Source of the DNA: Cheiracanthium punctorium
Taxonomy: Eukaryota > Arthropoda > Arachnida > Araneae > Cheiracanthiidae
Length of the DNA: 64,000 bases
NCBI GenBank assembly: GCA_038373885.1
Contig: JAWZYV010012276.1
Location: 392,215-456,214, forward strand
Reading direction: 5' to 3'
Positions 32,291 through 44,006 of this stretch are shown here, piece by piece; the first letter of the stretch is position 1, and each line of letters begins with the position of its first letter. Made by a program: the position numbers and the translations under genes. The notes below the pieces were generated by a model. The model worked only from the letters and a program-made list of their open reading frames with translations. It was not told the DNA's origin and ran no database searches.

Positions 32291-34268
32291 CCGCTGCCAT
32301 CTGGCAGCTTATTCATGGCAAGCTACAATTTTACAATCTGTGTTGGACATTTCGATGTCCAACTACCAAGAAAACACTTTTACAACACACTATACAAAAG
32401 AAAACACTTTTTGTCATGTATGGAGAAAAAATATGCATGCCAAAGAATCAATTGAGAGAGCAACAGCTCTGCATGATGCTTGTAGAAAACAGACCTAATC
32501 CAAATTTCTACCGTTCGCCTGGAATGTGATGACGGTGGAACCATTGAAAATAAACCCAGGCTGCCATTACTTAGAGAAAAGGGTCTGGATTTGTGCGAAT
32601 ATAAGTTTCTCCGTAAAAAGTTAGCACTGGGCTGTAAGGACCACTTTTTAAAATAAAGGCCTGAATGCGTATTTTATTATCTGACAAAATTAAAAAAACA
32701 TTCTAACTGATACATTTCAGTATGCGACAGTTTGAAAATTCGTAAACGGTGCATAACCTTAAATCTTAATCCATGGCTTCTCAGTAAATCGGAAATCAGA
32801 GAATTTGCGTAATTCATTCATGGCGTGATTTTTTAAAACAGAATCTATTCATCTGAATGGATTACTAATGCATGTATAAACTCGTGACATCAAAGTGACG
32901 TAGATCTCACTTACAATTTAAAAAAGAACTCAGTACCACGTATGAAATTATTTTTTTGTTTTTTCAAATGTGAATTTCACATGCGTTACCAAGACGACGG
33001 AACCCAGAATGTAATGGGTAAATAACGAAACTTTTACTCAGCTATTTTAAAAGTGCTATTTCACTCCGAAATTCATAGAAAATCTCCAAATTTATATTTG
33101 TTATTTCGTTAAAAATTTGAAAGAAGGCTGACTGTGTATTTTATAATCTGAAGGGTGAATATGCATTTTATAAAACACAAATTTTTATTTTATAAAACAT
33201 TTTTGACGGATAGTTTTTTAAGATGCGACAAATACAAATTAATAATTAAAAAACAATATTGCAAATTGTATAGGAATTTTAGTGTGATTTTACCTTTCAT
33301 ATTTCTTGTATAAATTTTAAAAATTAACTGATTTCTCTTCTTTCTGTTTACATTAAGGAGGTTTCAAAAGAGTTGCTCGTTTTAAATAATGCAGCTGACG
33401 CTCAAATAGATTTTCTTTTCTTTCTTTTTTTTAACACATTTTTTAAAATTTAAATATTACAAACGATTTTATATAATAAACACTTATATTTTTTTTGTAA
33501 ATATTTCTTTTTAAATTTAAATTTTGTGGGAGGGGCAAGAGGAGATACCACCCACCTGCCCCGTCTCAACTCCAATATAAGAAATTTGAAGTAAATTATG
33601 CGATTAATTCAAGAATTGTTCAAAAATTTCTCTTAGGTTATGCAAAGGCACATCCAAATTACGCAAATATTTATAGGAATTTAGGTAAAATGTAAACCAT
33701 TGTGGGACACCTGCAAGGCCCGATGATTATAGAGCTGCTCTTTCGGATTAAAAAATTGTTTGTCGGTTTCCCATTGCTCGTCTAGAATCTTCGAAGAGTC
33801 TCGGCTCGTCGAAATTGCTCGTCACCTCAATGCATGAATAAAAATTCATCTATTGCAGAAAATCAAAAGTGCTCTGGCCGATGTCTTAATTCGATGAGTC
33901 GGTGAGTTAACGATGAGTGGATGAACGCCCGTGCAGAAAACGAGCAGTCATTGCTACTAGGGTAATAAGTTTCGGGATTTTACAAAATTTGGAAAAACTC
34001 GAGCGATTTTCGATAGCAACTAGAAAATTGGGAGACACGACAAAAAACTGGGAGTTTTGTGGAAAATCCAGCAGAGTTGGCAGGGAAGTATATATAAAGT
34101 CAATCTTTTAAGCAGAGATATTATTGGGAATTTTTTTTCACGGAGTGAAACTACTCCTTGATTTATTGTGATGTATAGATCCACGCTGCAAAAAAATTAG
34201 TGGCAGCAACGTAGGATAGTTTTTGAAAAAGATCATAGTGAAAATGGATGCATGTATTCACGTATGTA
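32291..34268. other. Gene-free stretch (about 2 kb)
   Basis: AT-rich sequence with no recognisable gene, paired terminus or array. Small open frames (for example 33917-34111) lack motifs. Confidence 0.4.
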
Positions 34269-34270
34269 TA

Positions 34271-34425
34271 CCGTATTGGCCCAAATAAAACGCTGCGTTT
34301 TTTGACTAATCATTGTCCGTAAAAAAAGAAAACCTGCTCGCGCTAAATTCGAGGCCAAAATACAGGAATTTTCTAATTACCTTCATGAAAAATTTCGGGA
34401 TCGCGTTAAATTCCGGACAATACGG
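34271..34425. mobile_element. TA-flanked MITE (155 bp), pogo/mariner-type termini
   Basis: Ends CCGTATTGGCCC and GGACAATACGG are inverted repeats with one mismatch. TA flanks both sides (34269-34270 and 34426-34427). Subterminal GCTGCGTTTT and GATCGCGTTAAATTC are partly symmetrical. Non-coding. Confidence 0.7.
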
Positions 34426-34652
34426 TATATGTATATATAATGAAAAAATGAGATTTTAAAAACATCTTACGTATGAAATGCTGTTGTGGTTCACCTTTAA
34501 AATATGTTTACTGCATAACAGAAAGAATATATTTTTTTAAAAATCGATAGCTTTATGTTGTCGATTAGGTTTATTGCACATTTATGATACAATTAGTTAC
34601 CAGTATACGAATGATACATTATTTTATTTACATTATGATATTGCTTTTTAGC

Positions 34653-34682
34653 ACTCCCCCCCCCCCCCCCCACACACACACA
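34653..34682 (+). repeat. C homopolymer joined to a CA microsatellite
   Basis: A run of C of about 16 is followed by CACACACACACA. Simple sequence, prone to length error. Confidence 0.85.
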
Positions 34683-34726
34683 ACATAGGCTTAAACTATA
34701 TTTATCATTATATTCTTTTAAGGTAT

Positions 34727-35284
34727 TGTTGAAGTTTCAGAACCACAATAACTTTATGAGTTGCCACTAGATGGCAGCACTACACTGATCGGGCTCAATT
34801 GACTGTACATTCCAAAGACTCTGAACTTTTTAGAACCTTTTTAAATCTTTCAAATTCAAGTTTTAAAATGTAAAATTAATTCCTTTCTGTATTATTTCTG
34901 TATTCTGTGTTAATTAATTCATAATTATTCTTCCATTTATTACAGTGCGGACCTGTCATTTTTTTGGAGCCCGGGCTGTGGTTTTTTTGTTTTGTTCTTT
35001 TCCTTTTGTTTTGTATTCAGGTAAATTTGAAATTTGTGTGACGCTTTACTAAGCGGTAAACCATAAAATATGTTTAGAAATAAACCAGATTCAGATTCAA
35101 AATGGTATTTTTAATTCAAATTGATGTTTTGTCAAGAGACAACATAAAGATGAAAAGATTCCAGAAAAAAAGGTGAGTGCACCTTGGAATTCAAACTTGT
35201 TCTTTTTATTCGTCAATACCTTTGAAGCAGCGCTTAAAATTATATACAGTCCACAGATTCACTAATTCATTCATAAATCCTTCA
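34727..35284 (+). repeat. BEL/Pao 5' LTR
   Basis: TG...CA ends. It carries a candidate polyadenylation hexamer AATAAA at 35079-35084. The 3' LTR has the equivalent at 40882-40887. Direct repeat of 40529-41087. Confidence 0.93.
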
Positions 35285-35292
35285 TAGTTTTT

Positions 35293-35310
35293 TGGTCCTG
35301 TCGACCCGGA
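35293..35310 (+). promoter_or_regulatory. Candidate primer-binding site of the BEL/Pao element
   Basis: TGGTCCTGTCGACCCGGA begins eight bases after the 5' LTR. The TGG start fits pairing to a tRNA 3' CCA end; the tRNA was not identified. Confidence 0.6.
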
Positions 35311-35378
35311 GGTATTGAAATTGTTTGAATTCAAGTCATTTGTAACGATAATTAAACTGAAAATACTGACAATTTGTT

Positions 35379-38300
35379 ATGGCTACGAAATTAGATAAAT
35401 TAAAGTCTAAGCGAACAATTCTTAGAGGGTCAGTGACGAAATTAGAAACTAAAACTTTAAAAATACTAGATTCTGACCCTTTGGATATTCAAGAAATAAG
35501 GGTAGTGCAAAGTCAGATTCGTGAAAAACAAAGTCAGTTAGAAAGTATAAATACTGAAATTGAAGATGTTATTGTTGATTTAGAGGAATTGAAGAAAGAA
35601 ATTGAGGATAATGAAAAATGGGCGGAAAAAATAGTTCGCATTAAATGTCAAATTGATTCAAAATTTGAAATCTTGTGTTCTCAGAACACTAAAGTTGTTA
35701 CAAATGTCGATGAAAATTCAAAACAATCGGTGAAGCTTCCCAAATTCGACCTATATCATTTCAGTGGTAGCTTGGACGATTGGCTAAGCTTTAAGCAAAT
35801 CTTCGAAAGCACTATTCATGAGAACACTCAGCTTTCGGAGCTGCAGAAATTGCAATATTTAAAAGCGTCAGTCACTGGCTCTGCCAGCAAGTTAATAAAA
35901 GGATTTCCAATCACAGACTCTAGTTATAAAGAAGCATGGGCAACATTAATTTCGAGATTTGATAATAAAAAAAATCTAGCTTATGCACAGTTAAATAAAT
36001 TCTTTAATTCAAAACCGTTGAAACCAAACTGTCGGAAATCAATTCTTGATTTGTTAGATAACTGTAATGAAGCTGTACGTAATTTGAAATGTTTGAATTT
36101 TGAATTTAATTCTTTTGTAGATTTAATTCTTGTTTACAACCTACAGTTAAAATTAGATGATAATTTAAAGAGGCAGTGGGAATTGGCTTTAGAAAGTGAT
36201 TCTTTTCCCACCTATGATGAATTTATTTTATTTCTTGAAAAACAAGCAAGAAGTTTACAGGACATTGCTGACACTCATTCCAAAACCGAAAGTAAACCAA
36301 AAGTGGCTTTGAAGAAGTCTCTGTCTAACGCTGTCATTTCTAATTCAGACAGCAAATCGAATAATTCTAGTTGCCCAGAGTGTTCGGAATCGCATGTACC
36401 TTTCAAGTGCCCTCAATTTCTTAGAAAATCAGTTGAAGATAGGTGGAAAACTGTGAAAGATAAAAAGTTATGCATGAATTGCTTACGAAGCAATCATTTT
36501 GTTAACCGGTGCTTAATTTCTACAAAATGTCGTCACTGTAACTCTAAACATCATACACTTCTCCATTTTGAAAAATCTAAGTTAAATTCTTCCCCGGCTA
36601 GTGAAAATACCAGTATTAACAACCACGAACAAAGTCAAGCTTCCATTAATTCTAGTTGTTTGACCAGTACCCATGACAGTTGTCAAACTTTGCTTTCTAC
36701 TGCCATAGTTCTTCTAAAATCAAATACTGGAAAGTTTGTACCCTGCAGGGTCCTGGTGGATTGTGGAAGTCAAAAATCTCTCGTATCAAGCTCTTGTGCT
36801 AAAAGGCTAGGTTTACCTGTTCGACAAACAAATCATAGAATATCCGGTGTCAACAATATTGTTGCAGAAACTGCTCTTTATGAAGTTGACATTATTCTAA
36901 AGTCTTGCTATAATAATGACACCTTTGATGTGAATGCGTTAGTTGTAAATAATGTGACCGTAAATCTTCCTAATTTTGTTGTTCGGAGATCTTCATGGCC
37001 TCATTTGGAAGGTCTACCTTTAGCAGATCCCAAATTCTATATTTCCAGCCCAGTTGAAATGTTGCTAGGTGCAGATTTATTTCCCTTAATAATTTTAGGA
37101 GAATCTATTCTGGGTCCTAAAGGCACTCCCTGTGCACTGAATTCTAAATTGGGATGGTTACTCTCGGGAGTCATTCATTCAAATCCTTCCCAACATTCCA
37201 AAACAAGTCTTAGTTGTCATGCTACAGTCGAATTGACTCGTGATCTTCAGAAATTTTGGGAAATTGAATCCTTGCCTGATGTAACACCAATTCACAGTTC
37301 TGAAGAAAAATACACACAAACGGTTAAACGAGTTCAGTCTGGACGTTATATGGTTGATCTTCCCTTCAAAAAAGATCCAAATCTAGGTGACTCACGAGCA
37401 AATGCATTAAAACGTTTCTATTTGCTAGAATCTAAACTGAATAGAAATCCTAAGCTTAAAGAGCAATATCATGCTTTTATGCAAGAATATATTGACCTAA
37501 ATCATATGGAAGCAGTCCCAGAATCTGAACTTGATAGTCGAAATTTTTATTACATGCCTCATCATGGGGTTTTGAAAGAAGACAGCACGACAACTAAAGT
37601 GAGGGTGGTCTTTGATGCTTCGGCTAAAGGTACATCAGGACATTCTTTAAATGATTTTCTTGAAATAGGTCCAAAATTACAACCCGATTTGTTGAAGATT
37701 CTTCTTAAGTTTAGATCATACCCAATAGCTTTAACCGGAGACATCGCCAAGATGTACAGGCAGATTTTAATAAATCCTAAACATGTCGACTTTCAGAGAA
37801 TCTTTTGGCGATTCCAGCCACATGCATCTATTACTAGTTTCCGATTGTTAACAGTCACATACGGAACCGCCTGTGCTCCGTTCCTAGCTATAAGGACATT
37901 GCAACAACTTGCAAAAGACTATATTTCAGAATTTCCTATTGCTGCAAAGTCAATTCTCGAAAATTTCTACGTCGATGATTACCTTGGTGGGTCGCATTCT
38001 ATTGATGCAGCAACACAGTTAGTCAAAGATTTAAATCACGTTTTAGATCAAGGAGGCTTTACACTTAGAAAATGGGCTTCCAATGTGCCCTCAGTCATTG
38101 AAAATCTTCCTGAGGATCTTAAATCCACTAAGCAAAACGTAAAGCTTTCAGAAGATTCCTCCCAAAAAATCCTGGGCCTAGTTTGGAATTCGGCAGAAGA
38201 CTCCTTGAAAATTCATCTGACTAGTGTTAAATCAGTGCACACCAAGCGAGAATTGCTATCGATGATAGCTCAAATCTTTGATCCCTTTGGGATTTTAGCC

Positions 38301-40553
38301 CCAACCACGATCATGCTCAAAATCATGATGCAAGAACTATGGAAAGACAAGTGTGCTTGGGATGATCAAGTCCCAGATTCCATTTTGAAATCCTGGCATG
38401 AGTTTAGTTCTCAAGTTGAACTCTTAAAGTCTATTGGCATACCAAGATACCTGAACTGTCAACTTCTAGCAGAGAACCACATAGAGATTCATGGCTTTTG
38501 CGATGGATCTGGCAAGGCCTACGCTGCAGTGGTATACCTTCGGACAGTGTCTTCTCTTGGTGAAATTTCAGTCAACTTTGTCGCAGCAAAAACCAGAGTC
38601 AATCCTTTAAAACCCGTTTCTCTTCCCAGAATAGAGTTATGCGCTGCATTTTTGCTTGCCCAATTATGTTCAACAATATTAGAATCGTTACCCTTTGCGG
38701 TAAATGAAATTTATTTGTGGTCCGATTCACAAATTGTTTTAAATTGGATCGAATCTCCTCCAGTCAAAGGAAACCAATTCGTCACAAATCGAGCACACAG
38801 AATCAAATCACTTATGCCACAAGCCATATGGACTTATGTCAATAGTTCATCGAATCCAGCAGACTGTGCCTCTAGAGGCATTCTACCAAAAACACTTTTG
38901 CATCACAAATTGTGGTGGCATGGGCCTGACTGGCTTAATTCCAGCATTAAATTGCCCTTATTCTTCGTTAAGTCCTCAGAGGGTTCATCAGAAAATTGCA
39001 AAGAAAATTTAATTCACGTTGCAACATCCAGTCATAAGAGCTTTCCTGATTTCTTGCTCAAGTTCTCTTCGTTTTCAAAACTTTGCAGAGTCCTTGCACT
39101 GTGCTTAAGATTCATTCACAATGCCCGTAGCTGCAATCGACATTCGAGACGTACAGGATTTGCCAGCACCCCTGAAGTTTCAAGTGCTGTTACTCACATT
39201 CTTAAATTGATTCAAGAACAAGAATTATTCGTAGAGCTGACTTTACTCAGGAAAAATCAACCTCTCCCATCCAACAACAAATATCTTTCCTTAAATGTTT
39301 TCTTAGATGACCAAGGTTTAATCAGAGTTGGTGGACGGTTGTCCAAACATCAGTCACTAAATCAAGATCAGAAGCATCCAGTGCTTCTACCGAGAAATCA
39401 TGTAATTACAAAATTGATTGTTGAACAGTTTCATCAACAACACTTTCATGCTGGTGCACAACTGATTCTTTCCCTAATTCGACAAAAATACTGGATAATA
39501 AATGGCCGCTCTTTCATTCGTCAAATTTTAAATAATTGTGTTTTTTGTAAACGGTTAAAGAAGCAAACCTGCCAACAAATCATGGGAGAGTTACCAGTGG
39601 AGCGTATAACTCCAATTCGTCCTTTTTCAAAGGTGGGTCTAGATTTCGCTGGCCCTGTAATCACCAAACCAAATCTATCCAGATCCAAAGTTAGATTGAA
39701 GTCCTATATCTGTGTTTTCGTCTGCATGTGCACCAAGGCCGTGCACCTAGAAGCTGTCTCAGATTTATCTTCATCAGCGTTTCTATCATCTTTGAAACGA
39801 TTTGTTTCCAGACGAGGACTTCCTTCAGACATTTTTAGTGACAATGGAAAAAACTTCAAAGGCGTGGCCAACTACCTTAAACAATTATTTCGACTCATGT
39901 ACTCTGAAAGTGTTCAATACTTTGCATCCAGAAACTCCATCCACTGGCACTTCATCCCCCCTTATTCCCCTCATTTCGGGGGATTGTGGGAATCTGCGGT
40001 CAAATCAACGAAAAATCATCTCGTTAGAGCTTGTAAATCCACCATCCTAAACTTTGAAGAATTGAGTACCCTGTTGTGCCAAATCGAAGCTTGTTTGAAT
40101 TCCAGACCATTAACACCCCTTTCTTCAGATCCCTCAGATATTAGAGCTCTAACCCCCGGACACTTCCTTATCGGAGTCCCACTTCTTGAAATTCGCGAAC
40201 GTGAGAAGTCACCAAATCTCAGTCTGTCTGCTCGTTGGATGCTCATTCAAAGAATAAAACAAAATTTTTGGAAGCGTTGGTCCCGAGACTATTTGCACCA
40301 TCTGCAAACCAGACCTAAATGGGTCACTCCACGAGCTGATCTTCAAGTCGGGGACTTAGTTGTAATTCATGATCCACAATCTATCCCTCTTCAATGGAAG
40401 TTAGGTAGAATTATCCGTACCTATCCTGGACCTGATAATCGAGTTCGTGTGGTCAGCATTTGGACTCAGAATGGTGAAGTTCAACGTCCCATTACTAAAG
40501 TGACTCTGCTTCTCCCGGCGGGGGAGAATGTTGAAGTTTCAGAACCACAATAA
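35379..40553 (+). CDS. BEL/Pao gag-pol polyprotein, intact (1724 aa)
   Basis: One uninterrupted frame starts 94 bases after the 5' LTR. Residues about 1-100 are coiled-coil-like. From about 118 (LPKFDLYHFSG) comes the DUF1759-type Gag core. Cys/His clusters follow near 331 (CPECSESHVPFKC) and 364 (CMNCLRSNHFVNRC). An aspartic protease has VLVDCGSQKSLV near 457. The Pao-type reverse transcriptase shows ALTGDIAKMYRQI near 784 and FYVDDYLGG near 861. RNase H starts IHGFCDGSG near 1035. The integrase has an HHCC finger near 1350 and catalytic D, D and E near 1420 (GLDFAGPV), 1484 (SDNGKNF) and 1537 (GGLWESAVKS). A DUF5641-like C-terminus (GDLVVIHD, WKLGRI) ends inside the 3' LTR. Function is self-replication through an RNA intermediate. 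No stop or frameshift is seen and no envelope frame is present. Confidence 0.95.
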   Translation: MATKLDKLKSKRTILRGSVTKLETKTLKILDSDPLDIQEIRVVQSQIREKQSQLESINTEIEDVIVDLEELKKEIEDNEKWAEKIVRIKCQIDSKFEILCSQNTKVVTNVDENSKQSVKLPKFDLYHFSGSLDDWLSFKQIFESTIHENTQLSELQKLQYLKASVTGSASKLIKGFPITDSSYKEAWATLISRFDNKKNLAYAQLNKFFNSKPLKPNCRKSILDLLDNCNEAVRNLKCLNFEFNSFVDLILVYNLQLKLDDNLKRQWELALESDSFPTYDEFILFLEKQARSLQDIADTHSKTESKPKVALKKSLSNAVISNSDSKSNNSSCPECSESHVPFKCPQFLRKSVEDRWKTVKDKKLCMNCLRSNHFVNRCLISTKCRHCNSKHHTLLHFEKSKLNSSPASENTSINNHEQSQASINSSCLTSTHDSCQTLLSTAIVLLKSNTGKFVPCRVLVDCGSQKSLVSSSCAKRLGLPVRQTNHRISGVNNIVAETALYEVDIILKSCYNNDTFDVNALVVNNVTVNLPNFVVRRSSWPHLEGLPLADPKFYISSPVEMLLGADLFPLIILGESILGPKGTPCALNSKLGWLLSGVIHSNPSQHSKTSLSCHATVELTRDLQKFWEIESLPDVTPIHSSEEKYTQTVKRVQSGRYMVDLPFKKDPNLGDSRANALKRFYLLESKLNRNPKLKEQYHAFMQEYIDLNHMEAVPESELDSRNFYYMPHHGVLKEDSTTTKVRVVFDASAKGTSGHSLNDFLEIGPKLQPDLLKILLKFRSYPIALTGDIAKMYRQILINPKHVDFQRIFWRFQPHASITSFRLLTVTYGTACAPFLAIRTLQQLAKDYISEFPIAAKSILENFYVDDYLGGSHSIDAATQLVKDLNHVLDQGGFTLRKWASNVPSVIENLPEDLKSTKQNVKLSEDSSQKILGLVWNSAEDSLKIHLTSVKSVHTKRELLSMIAQIFDPFGILAPTTIMLKIMMQELWKDKCAWDDQVPDSILKSWHEFSSQVELLKSIGIPRYLNCQLLAENHIEIHGFCDGSGKAYAAVVYLRTVSSLGEISVNFVAAKTRVNPLKPVSLPRIELCAAFLLAQLCSTILESLPFAVNEIYLWSDSQIVLNWIESPPVKGNQFVTNRAHRIKSLMPQAIWTYVNSSSNPADCASRGILPKTLLHHKLWWHGPDWLNSSIKLPLFFVKSSEGSSENCKENLIHVATSSHKSFPDFLLKFSSFSKLCRVLALCLRFIHNARSCNRHSRRTGFASTPEVSSAVTHILKLIQEQELFVELTLLRKNQPLPSNNKYLSLNVFLDDQGLIRVGGRLSKHQSLNQDQKHPVLLPRNHVITKLIVEQFHQQHFHAGAQLILSLIRQKYWIINGRSFIRQILNNCVFCKRLKKQTCQQIMGELPVERITPIRPFSKVGLDFAGPVITKPNLSRSKVRLKSYICVFVCMCTKAVHLEAVSDLSSSAFLSSLKRFVSRRGLPSDIFSDNGKNFKGVANYLKQLFRLMYSESVQYFASRNSIHWHFIPPYSPHFGGLWESAVKSTKNHLVRACKSTILNFEELSTLLCQIEACLNSRPLTPLSSDPSDIRALTPGHFLIGVPLLEIREREKSPNLSLSARWMLIQRIKQNFWKRWSRDYLHHLQTRPKWVTPRADLQVGDLVVIHDPQSIPLQWKLGRIIRTYPGPDNRVRVVSIWTQNGEVQRPITKVTLLLPAGENVEVSEPQ
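40517..40528 (+). promoter_or_regulatory. Polypurine tract of the BEL/Pao element
   Basis: GGCGGGGGAGAA lies immediately before the 3' LTR, where plus-strand DNA synthesis is primed. Confidence 0.7.
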
Positions 40554-41087
40554 CTTTATGAGTTGCCACTAGATGGCAGCACTACACTGATCGGGCTCAA
40601 TTGACTGTATATTCCAAAGACTCTGAACTTTTTAGAACCTTTTTAAATCTTTCAAATTCAAGTTTTAAAATGTAAAATTAATTCCTTTCTGTATTATTTC
40701 TGTATTCTGTGTTAATTAATTCATAATTATTCTTCCATTTATTACAGTGCGGACCTGTCATTTTTTTGGAGCCCGGGCTGTGGTTGTTTTTTTTGTTCGC
40801 TTTCCTTTTGTTTTGTATTCAGGTAAATTTGAAATTTGTGTGACGCTTTTACTAAGCGGTAAACCATAAAATATGTTTAAAAATAAACCAGATTCAGATT
40901 CAAAATGGTATTTTTAATTCAAATTGATGTTTTGTCAAGAGACAACATAAAGATGAAAAGATTCCAGAAAAAAAGGTGAGTGCACCTTGGAATTCAAACT
41001 TGTTCTTTTTATTCGTCAATACCTTTGAAGCAGCGCTTAAAATTATATACAGTCCACAGATTCACTAATTCATTCATAAATCCTTCA
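40529..41087 (+). repeat. BEL/Pao 3' LTR
   Basis: Direct repeat of 34727-35284 with a few substitutions and T-run length changes (near 40783-40800). The last codons of the polyprotein and its stop lie inside this LTR. Confidence 0.93.
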
Positions 41088-41092
41088 GGTAT

Positions 41093-41380
41093 AATGCGAT
41101 GCTTAAACAGATTTTAAAGCAATCAAATTATGCCATTGACTAAAAAAAAAAGTTACATTTATCTTTACAAGTTGTACTAGCACTCTTATACACGGCAAAA
41201 CTACCAGCACTATGAAACATTCTTGGGAAGGGGGGATGGATCATGGTATTGGCTTTTTTTTTTTTTTTTTTTTAAATAAAAAGCACAGACTATTTTACAG
41301 TGAAATATCTGTACTTCACATTCTTTTTTTCCACTTAAAATACATTACAGTTGTACGTTTTTTTTTATTTACTGTGCAAC
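41093..41380. other. Short gap with a T homopolymer
   Basis: AT-rich, with a T-run of about 24 near 41251-41272. No gene. Confidence 0.5.
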
Positions 41381-41818
41381 TACAGGGTGGTCCTATATAT
41401 GAGTCCCTAGTGGCCGAACCGTTCAACCAATCGAAATGAAAGTTTGGATATAGTTATTTGAATGTATGGGGTCCAGATTGTGATGATTTAAAAAAATAAA
41501 CCTCTCACGGTTACAGTGACAAAATTTCGAAAGGCAACACCCACTTTTTTCGTGCGCAAATTGATCAGAGCATGGAAAACGAGACACGTACGACGTAAAT
41601 TGGCGTCGTAAAACATTTGCAAAGAAGAGCAGAGCATCGTAATGCACCAATCACAATAAAAAGGAAGGCGTAATTGATGCACTTTGCATAATTCACTGGG
41701 CTAGGCAGTAAAAGCACCCATCACAGAACACTCTTGCAAAACACTGCTTGTGATATATAAGCAGTGTGGGAAGATTGTTTCTTCCTGTTCGTGCTAATCC
41801 GTCTCGTTTCGTGCGAAG

Positions 41819-44006
41819 ATGTCCCTTTCAGGGAAAAAACGAGGTGAATTGATAAAGCTTTTATAGCTGAGCGGAGAAAATGATGCCGTAGCATTCAGAG
41901 TTTATCATCGAAATCATAAGCTAAAACGAGGCCCATGTTCCGTTAACCCTTTGAGGCGCAACCCTTTCCCAATACTGAAAAAAGGGCAGCCGTTGCCATC
42001 GCTCGACTCAACTACCAGCAAGATGGCGGACGATCGAAACGTTCATCGCGTGCCTCAGATCGAGAGACCCTTTTTTTACGCTGCTGGCTGTGCCCGCGCA
42101 CAGCCAGCTGTCGTCAAAAAAAGGGTCCCTCGATCTGTGGCACGCGATGAACGTTTCGATCGTCCACCTTCTTGCTGGTCGTTAAGTCGAGCGATGGCAA
42201 CGGCTGCCCTTTTTTCAGCATTGGGCAATCAATCTATCCAGCTGTTCTCGAATTCTTCCATTTTTCAGCAGATGTCAGTGCTTTTAAAAATAATCGTGAC
42301 TATTTTTTTTTACGGGGAAATGACGTGCTCAAAAGTAAAGGGTTCTCGTGGAGCTGTGTCACCCGCCACTATTTTTATAGAAATCCAATCTAGTCTTCGT
42401 GACTGGCAACAGTCAAAAACGTCAGAGTTGCGTGTCCCCAGAGCGGGATCACTGCGCGTTAAAGGGTTAAAAGTGTACGTAATTTGGTAAAGAAATTTGG
42501 AGAAAGGGGATGCACATGTGATAGACCACGATCCGGACGACCCCATGTTTCTGTTGAAGTTGTTGCGGAAGTGCATAATACGACTACAGGTCCATTGCGT
42601 ACAGCAAGAAGTGTTTCCCGTAATTTGGGATGTACCGAAAACCGCAGTTCTCCAAATTCTGCGCTCTGTTCTGCGGATGTGTCCTTATCGATTCCAGCGC
42701 GTCGAGGCGTTGGCACCTGGGTCTCTGCCACCATAGCATCGGAAAGCTTTCGCTAGCGAATATTATGGAGCCTTCTCTTCTCATGACGTCACAATCCGAG
42801 AAATATCCGATATGCCGTACTACGATCCTATCGTGATAGTTTCACTGTCGTATTGACTATCGGAAATAATGCTGTTTTTTTCCCGACACGTTGGATGAAG
42901 GCGAAAACTTGCATTCCGGCATCGGGGAGTACCAGATGGATGGTTTTTTATTGTGTGGATCGTGGAATGTCAAGTACTTCCAGAAAAGAACCCCCTCCCT
43001 AGCATGTTGGGTCTGTCAAAAACGGGCTTCCACTCGTGATGGATGTCTCCGGAGTCTTCGAAAATTCTGAAGACAATGCCTTCGTTAAAGAAAAAGGGGA
43101 GAAAACCTAGTGTTTTGATGGGTTGATCGCTCTGAGTGTCGGATAGACCTCTAGCAAGCACAAAACTATTCGCTTGTTTTATTCGACACTCATCGTAGTA
43201 GCGCCAAAAAGAAAGTCGCGGCTATTTATCCGAAGTATCTGACTATCCGACAGCGGGAAATATCCGTCACGGATATTCTACGATACCATGGTGGTAGAGA
43301 CCCAGGAGACAACCAGTAGCGTGTCGACTTTCCGAATTTTTTCCTAATCCGATATGATGAAGATAGCAGGTGGCCGCTGCGGATATTATGGACGGATGAG
43401 GCACATGTCACCCTGACAGGGAACGTAAACTCCAAGAACTGCGTTCATTGAGCGGAAGAGAATCCTCTCTGTGTGGCACCAGTACCTTTATACGACAGAC
43501 ACGTGACTGCGTGGTGCGGCGTCGCAGGGACATTCACTCTGGGTCCTTACTTCTACGAAGAAGTCACATCCAGTGGTGTGCAAACGTGCTCCGTCACAAG
43601 TGCTCGGTATAAAGCAATGTTGGAGAATTTCGTAATTCCAGAATTGCAGCAGCGAAATGTCATTAATGACATTGTATGGATGCAAGATGGTGCTCCTCCA
43701 CACATTGCCAGAAGTGTTCGACAAGTGCTGCAAAAGCACTTTGGTGATAGAGTCATCGCGCGCACCTTTGCAGTTTCGTGCCCACCTAGTTCCCCCGATC
43801 TCACTCCGATATATTTCTGGTTCTGGGGTTATCTGAAATCAAAGGTGTACACATCAAATCCCCGGAATTTGTCAGACTTGAAAGATGCCATAAAATGGGA
43901 AGTTCTGCAAATTCCTCCTGCCATGATACATTCGTCATTGTTATCGACAATCTCCCGCATTCAATGCGTTATCGTCTGCGAAGGTGACCACGTTGAAAAC
44001 TTGTAA
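41819..44006 (+). pseudogene. Tc1/mariner-superfamily transposase, broken
   Basis: The frame begins MSLSGKKRGELIKLL, meets a stop, and is split by the MITE at 41947-42466. It resumes with VKKFGERGCTC and RPRSGRPHVSVE, the helix-turn-helix tail, then shifts frame (VLQILRSVLRMCPYRFQR near 42645). The C-terminal half is open from 43473 to 44006, with TAWCGVAGTFTLGPYFYEE, then WMQDGAPPHIARS and PPSSPDLTPIYFWFWGYLKS. The second and third catalytic aspartates lie in QDG and SPD, about 36 residues apart, slightly wider than the DD34D spacing of classic mariners. Several lesions make it non-functional. It belongs to a group with long TIRs common in arthropods. Confidence 0.85.
41947..42466 (+). mobile_element. 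piggyBac-like palindromic MITE (520 bp) with TTAA TSD
   Basis: Flanked by TTAA (41943-41946 and 42467-42470) and inserted in the transposase gene above. The segment 41966-42229 is a near-perfect palindrome: arms of about 125 bp, starting with CCCAATACTGAAAAAAGGGC and meeting at a CCG spacer at 42094-42096. The remainder (42230-42466) is not palindromic. It is an uninterrupted relative of 12902-17086. Confidence 0.88.

Larger units (their letters stand above)
34727..41087 (+). mobile_element. Complete BEL/Pao LTR retrotransposon
   Basis: 6361 bp. LTRs of 558 and 559 bp start TGTTGAAG and end CCTTCA. They are flanked by a perfect 5-bp duplication GGTAT (34722-34726 and 41088-41092), the size usual for BEL. 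Contains PBS, polypurine tract and one intact polyprotein frame. LTRs differ at under ten positions by eye, so insertion is probably recent and the copy may be capable of movement. Confidence 0.95.
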
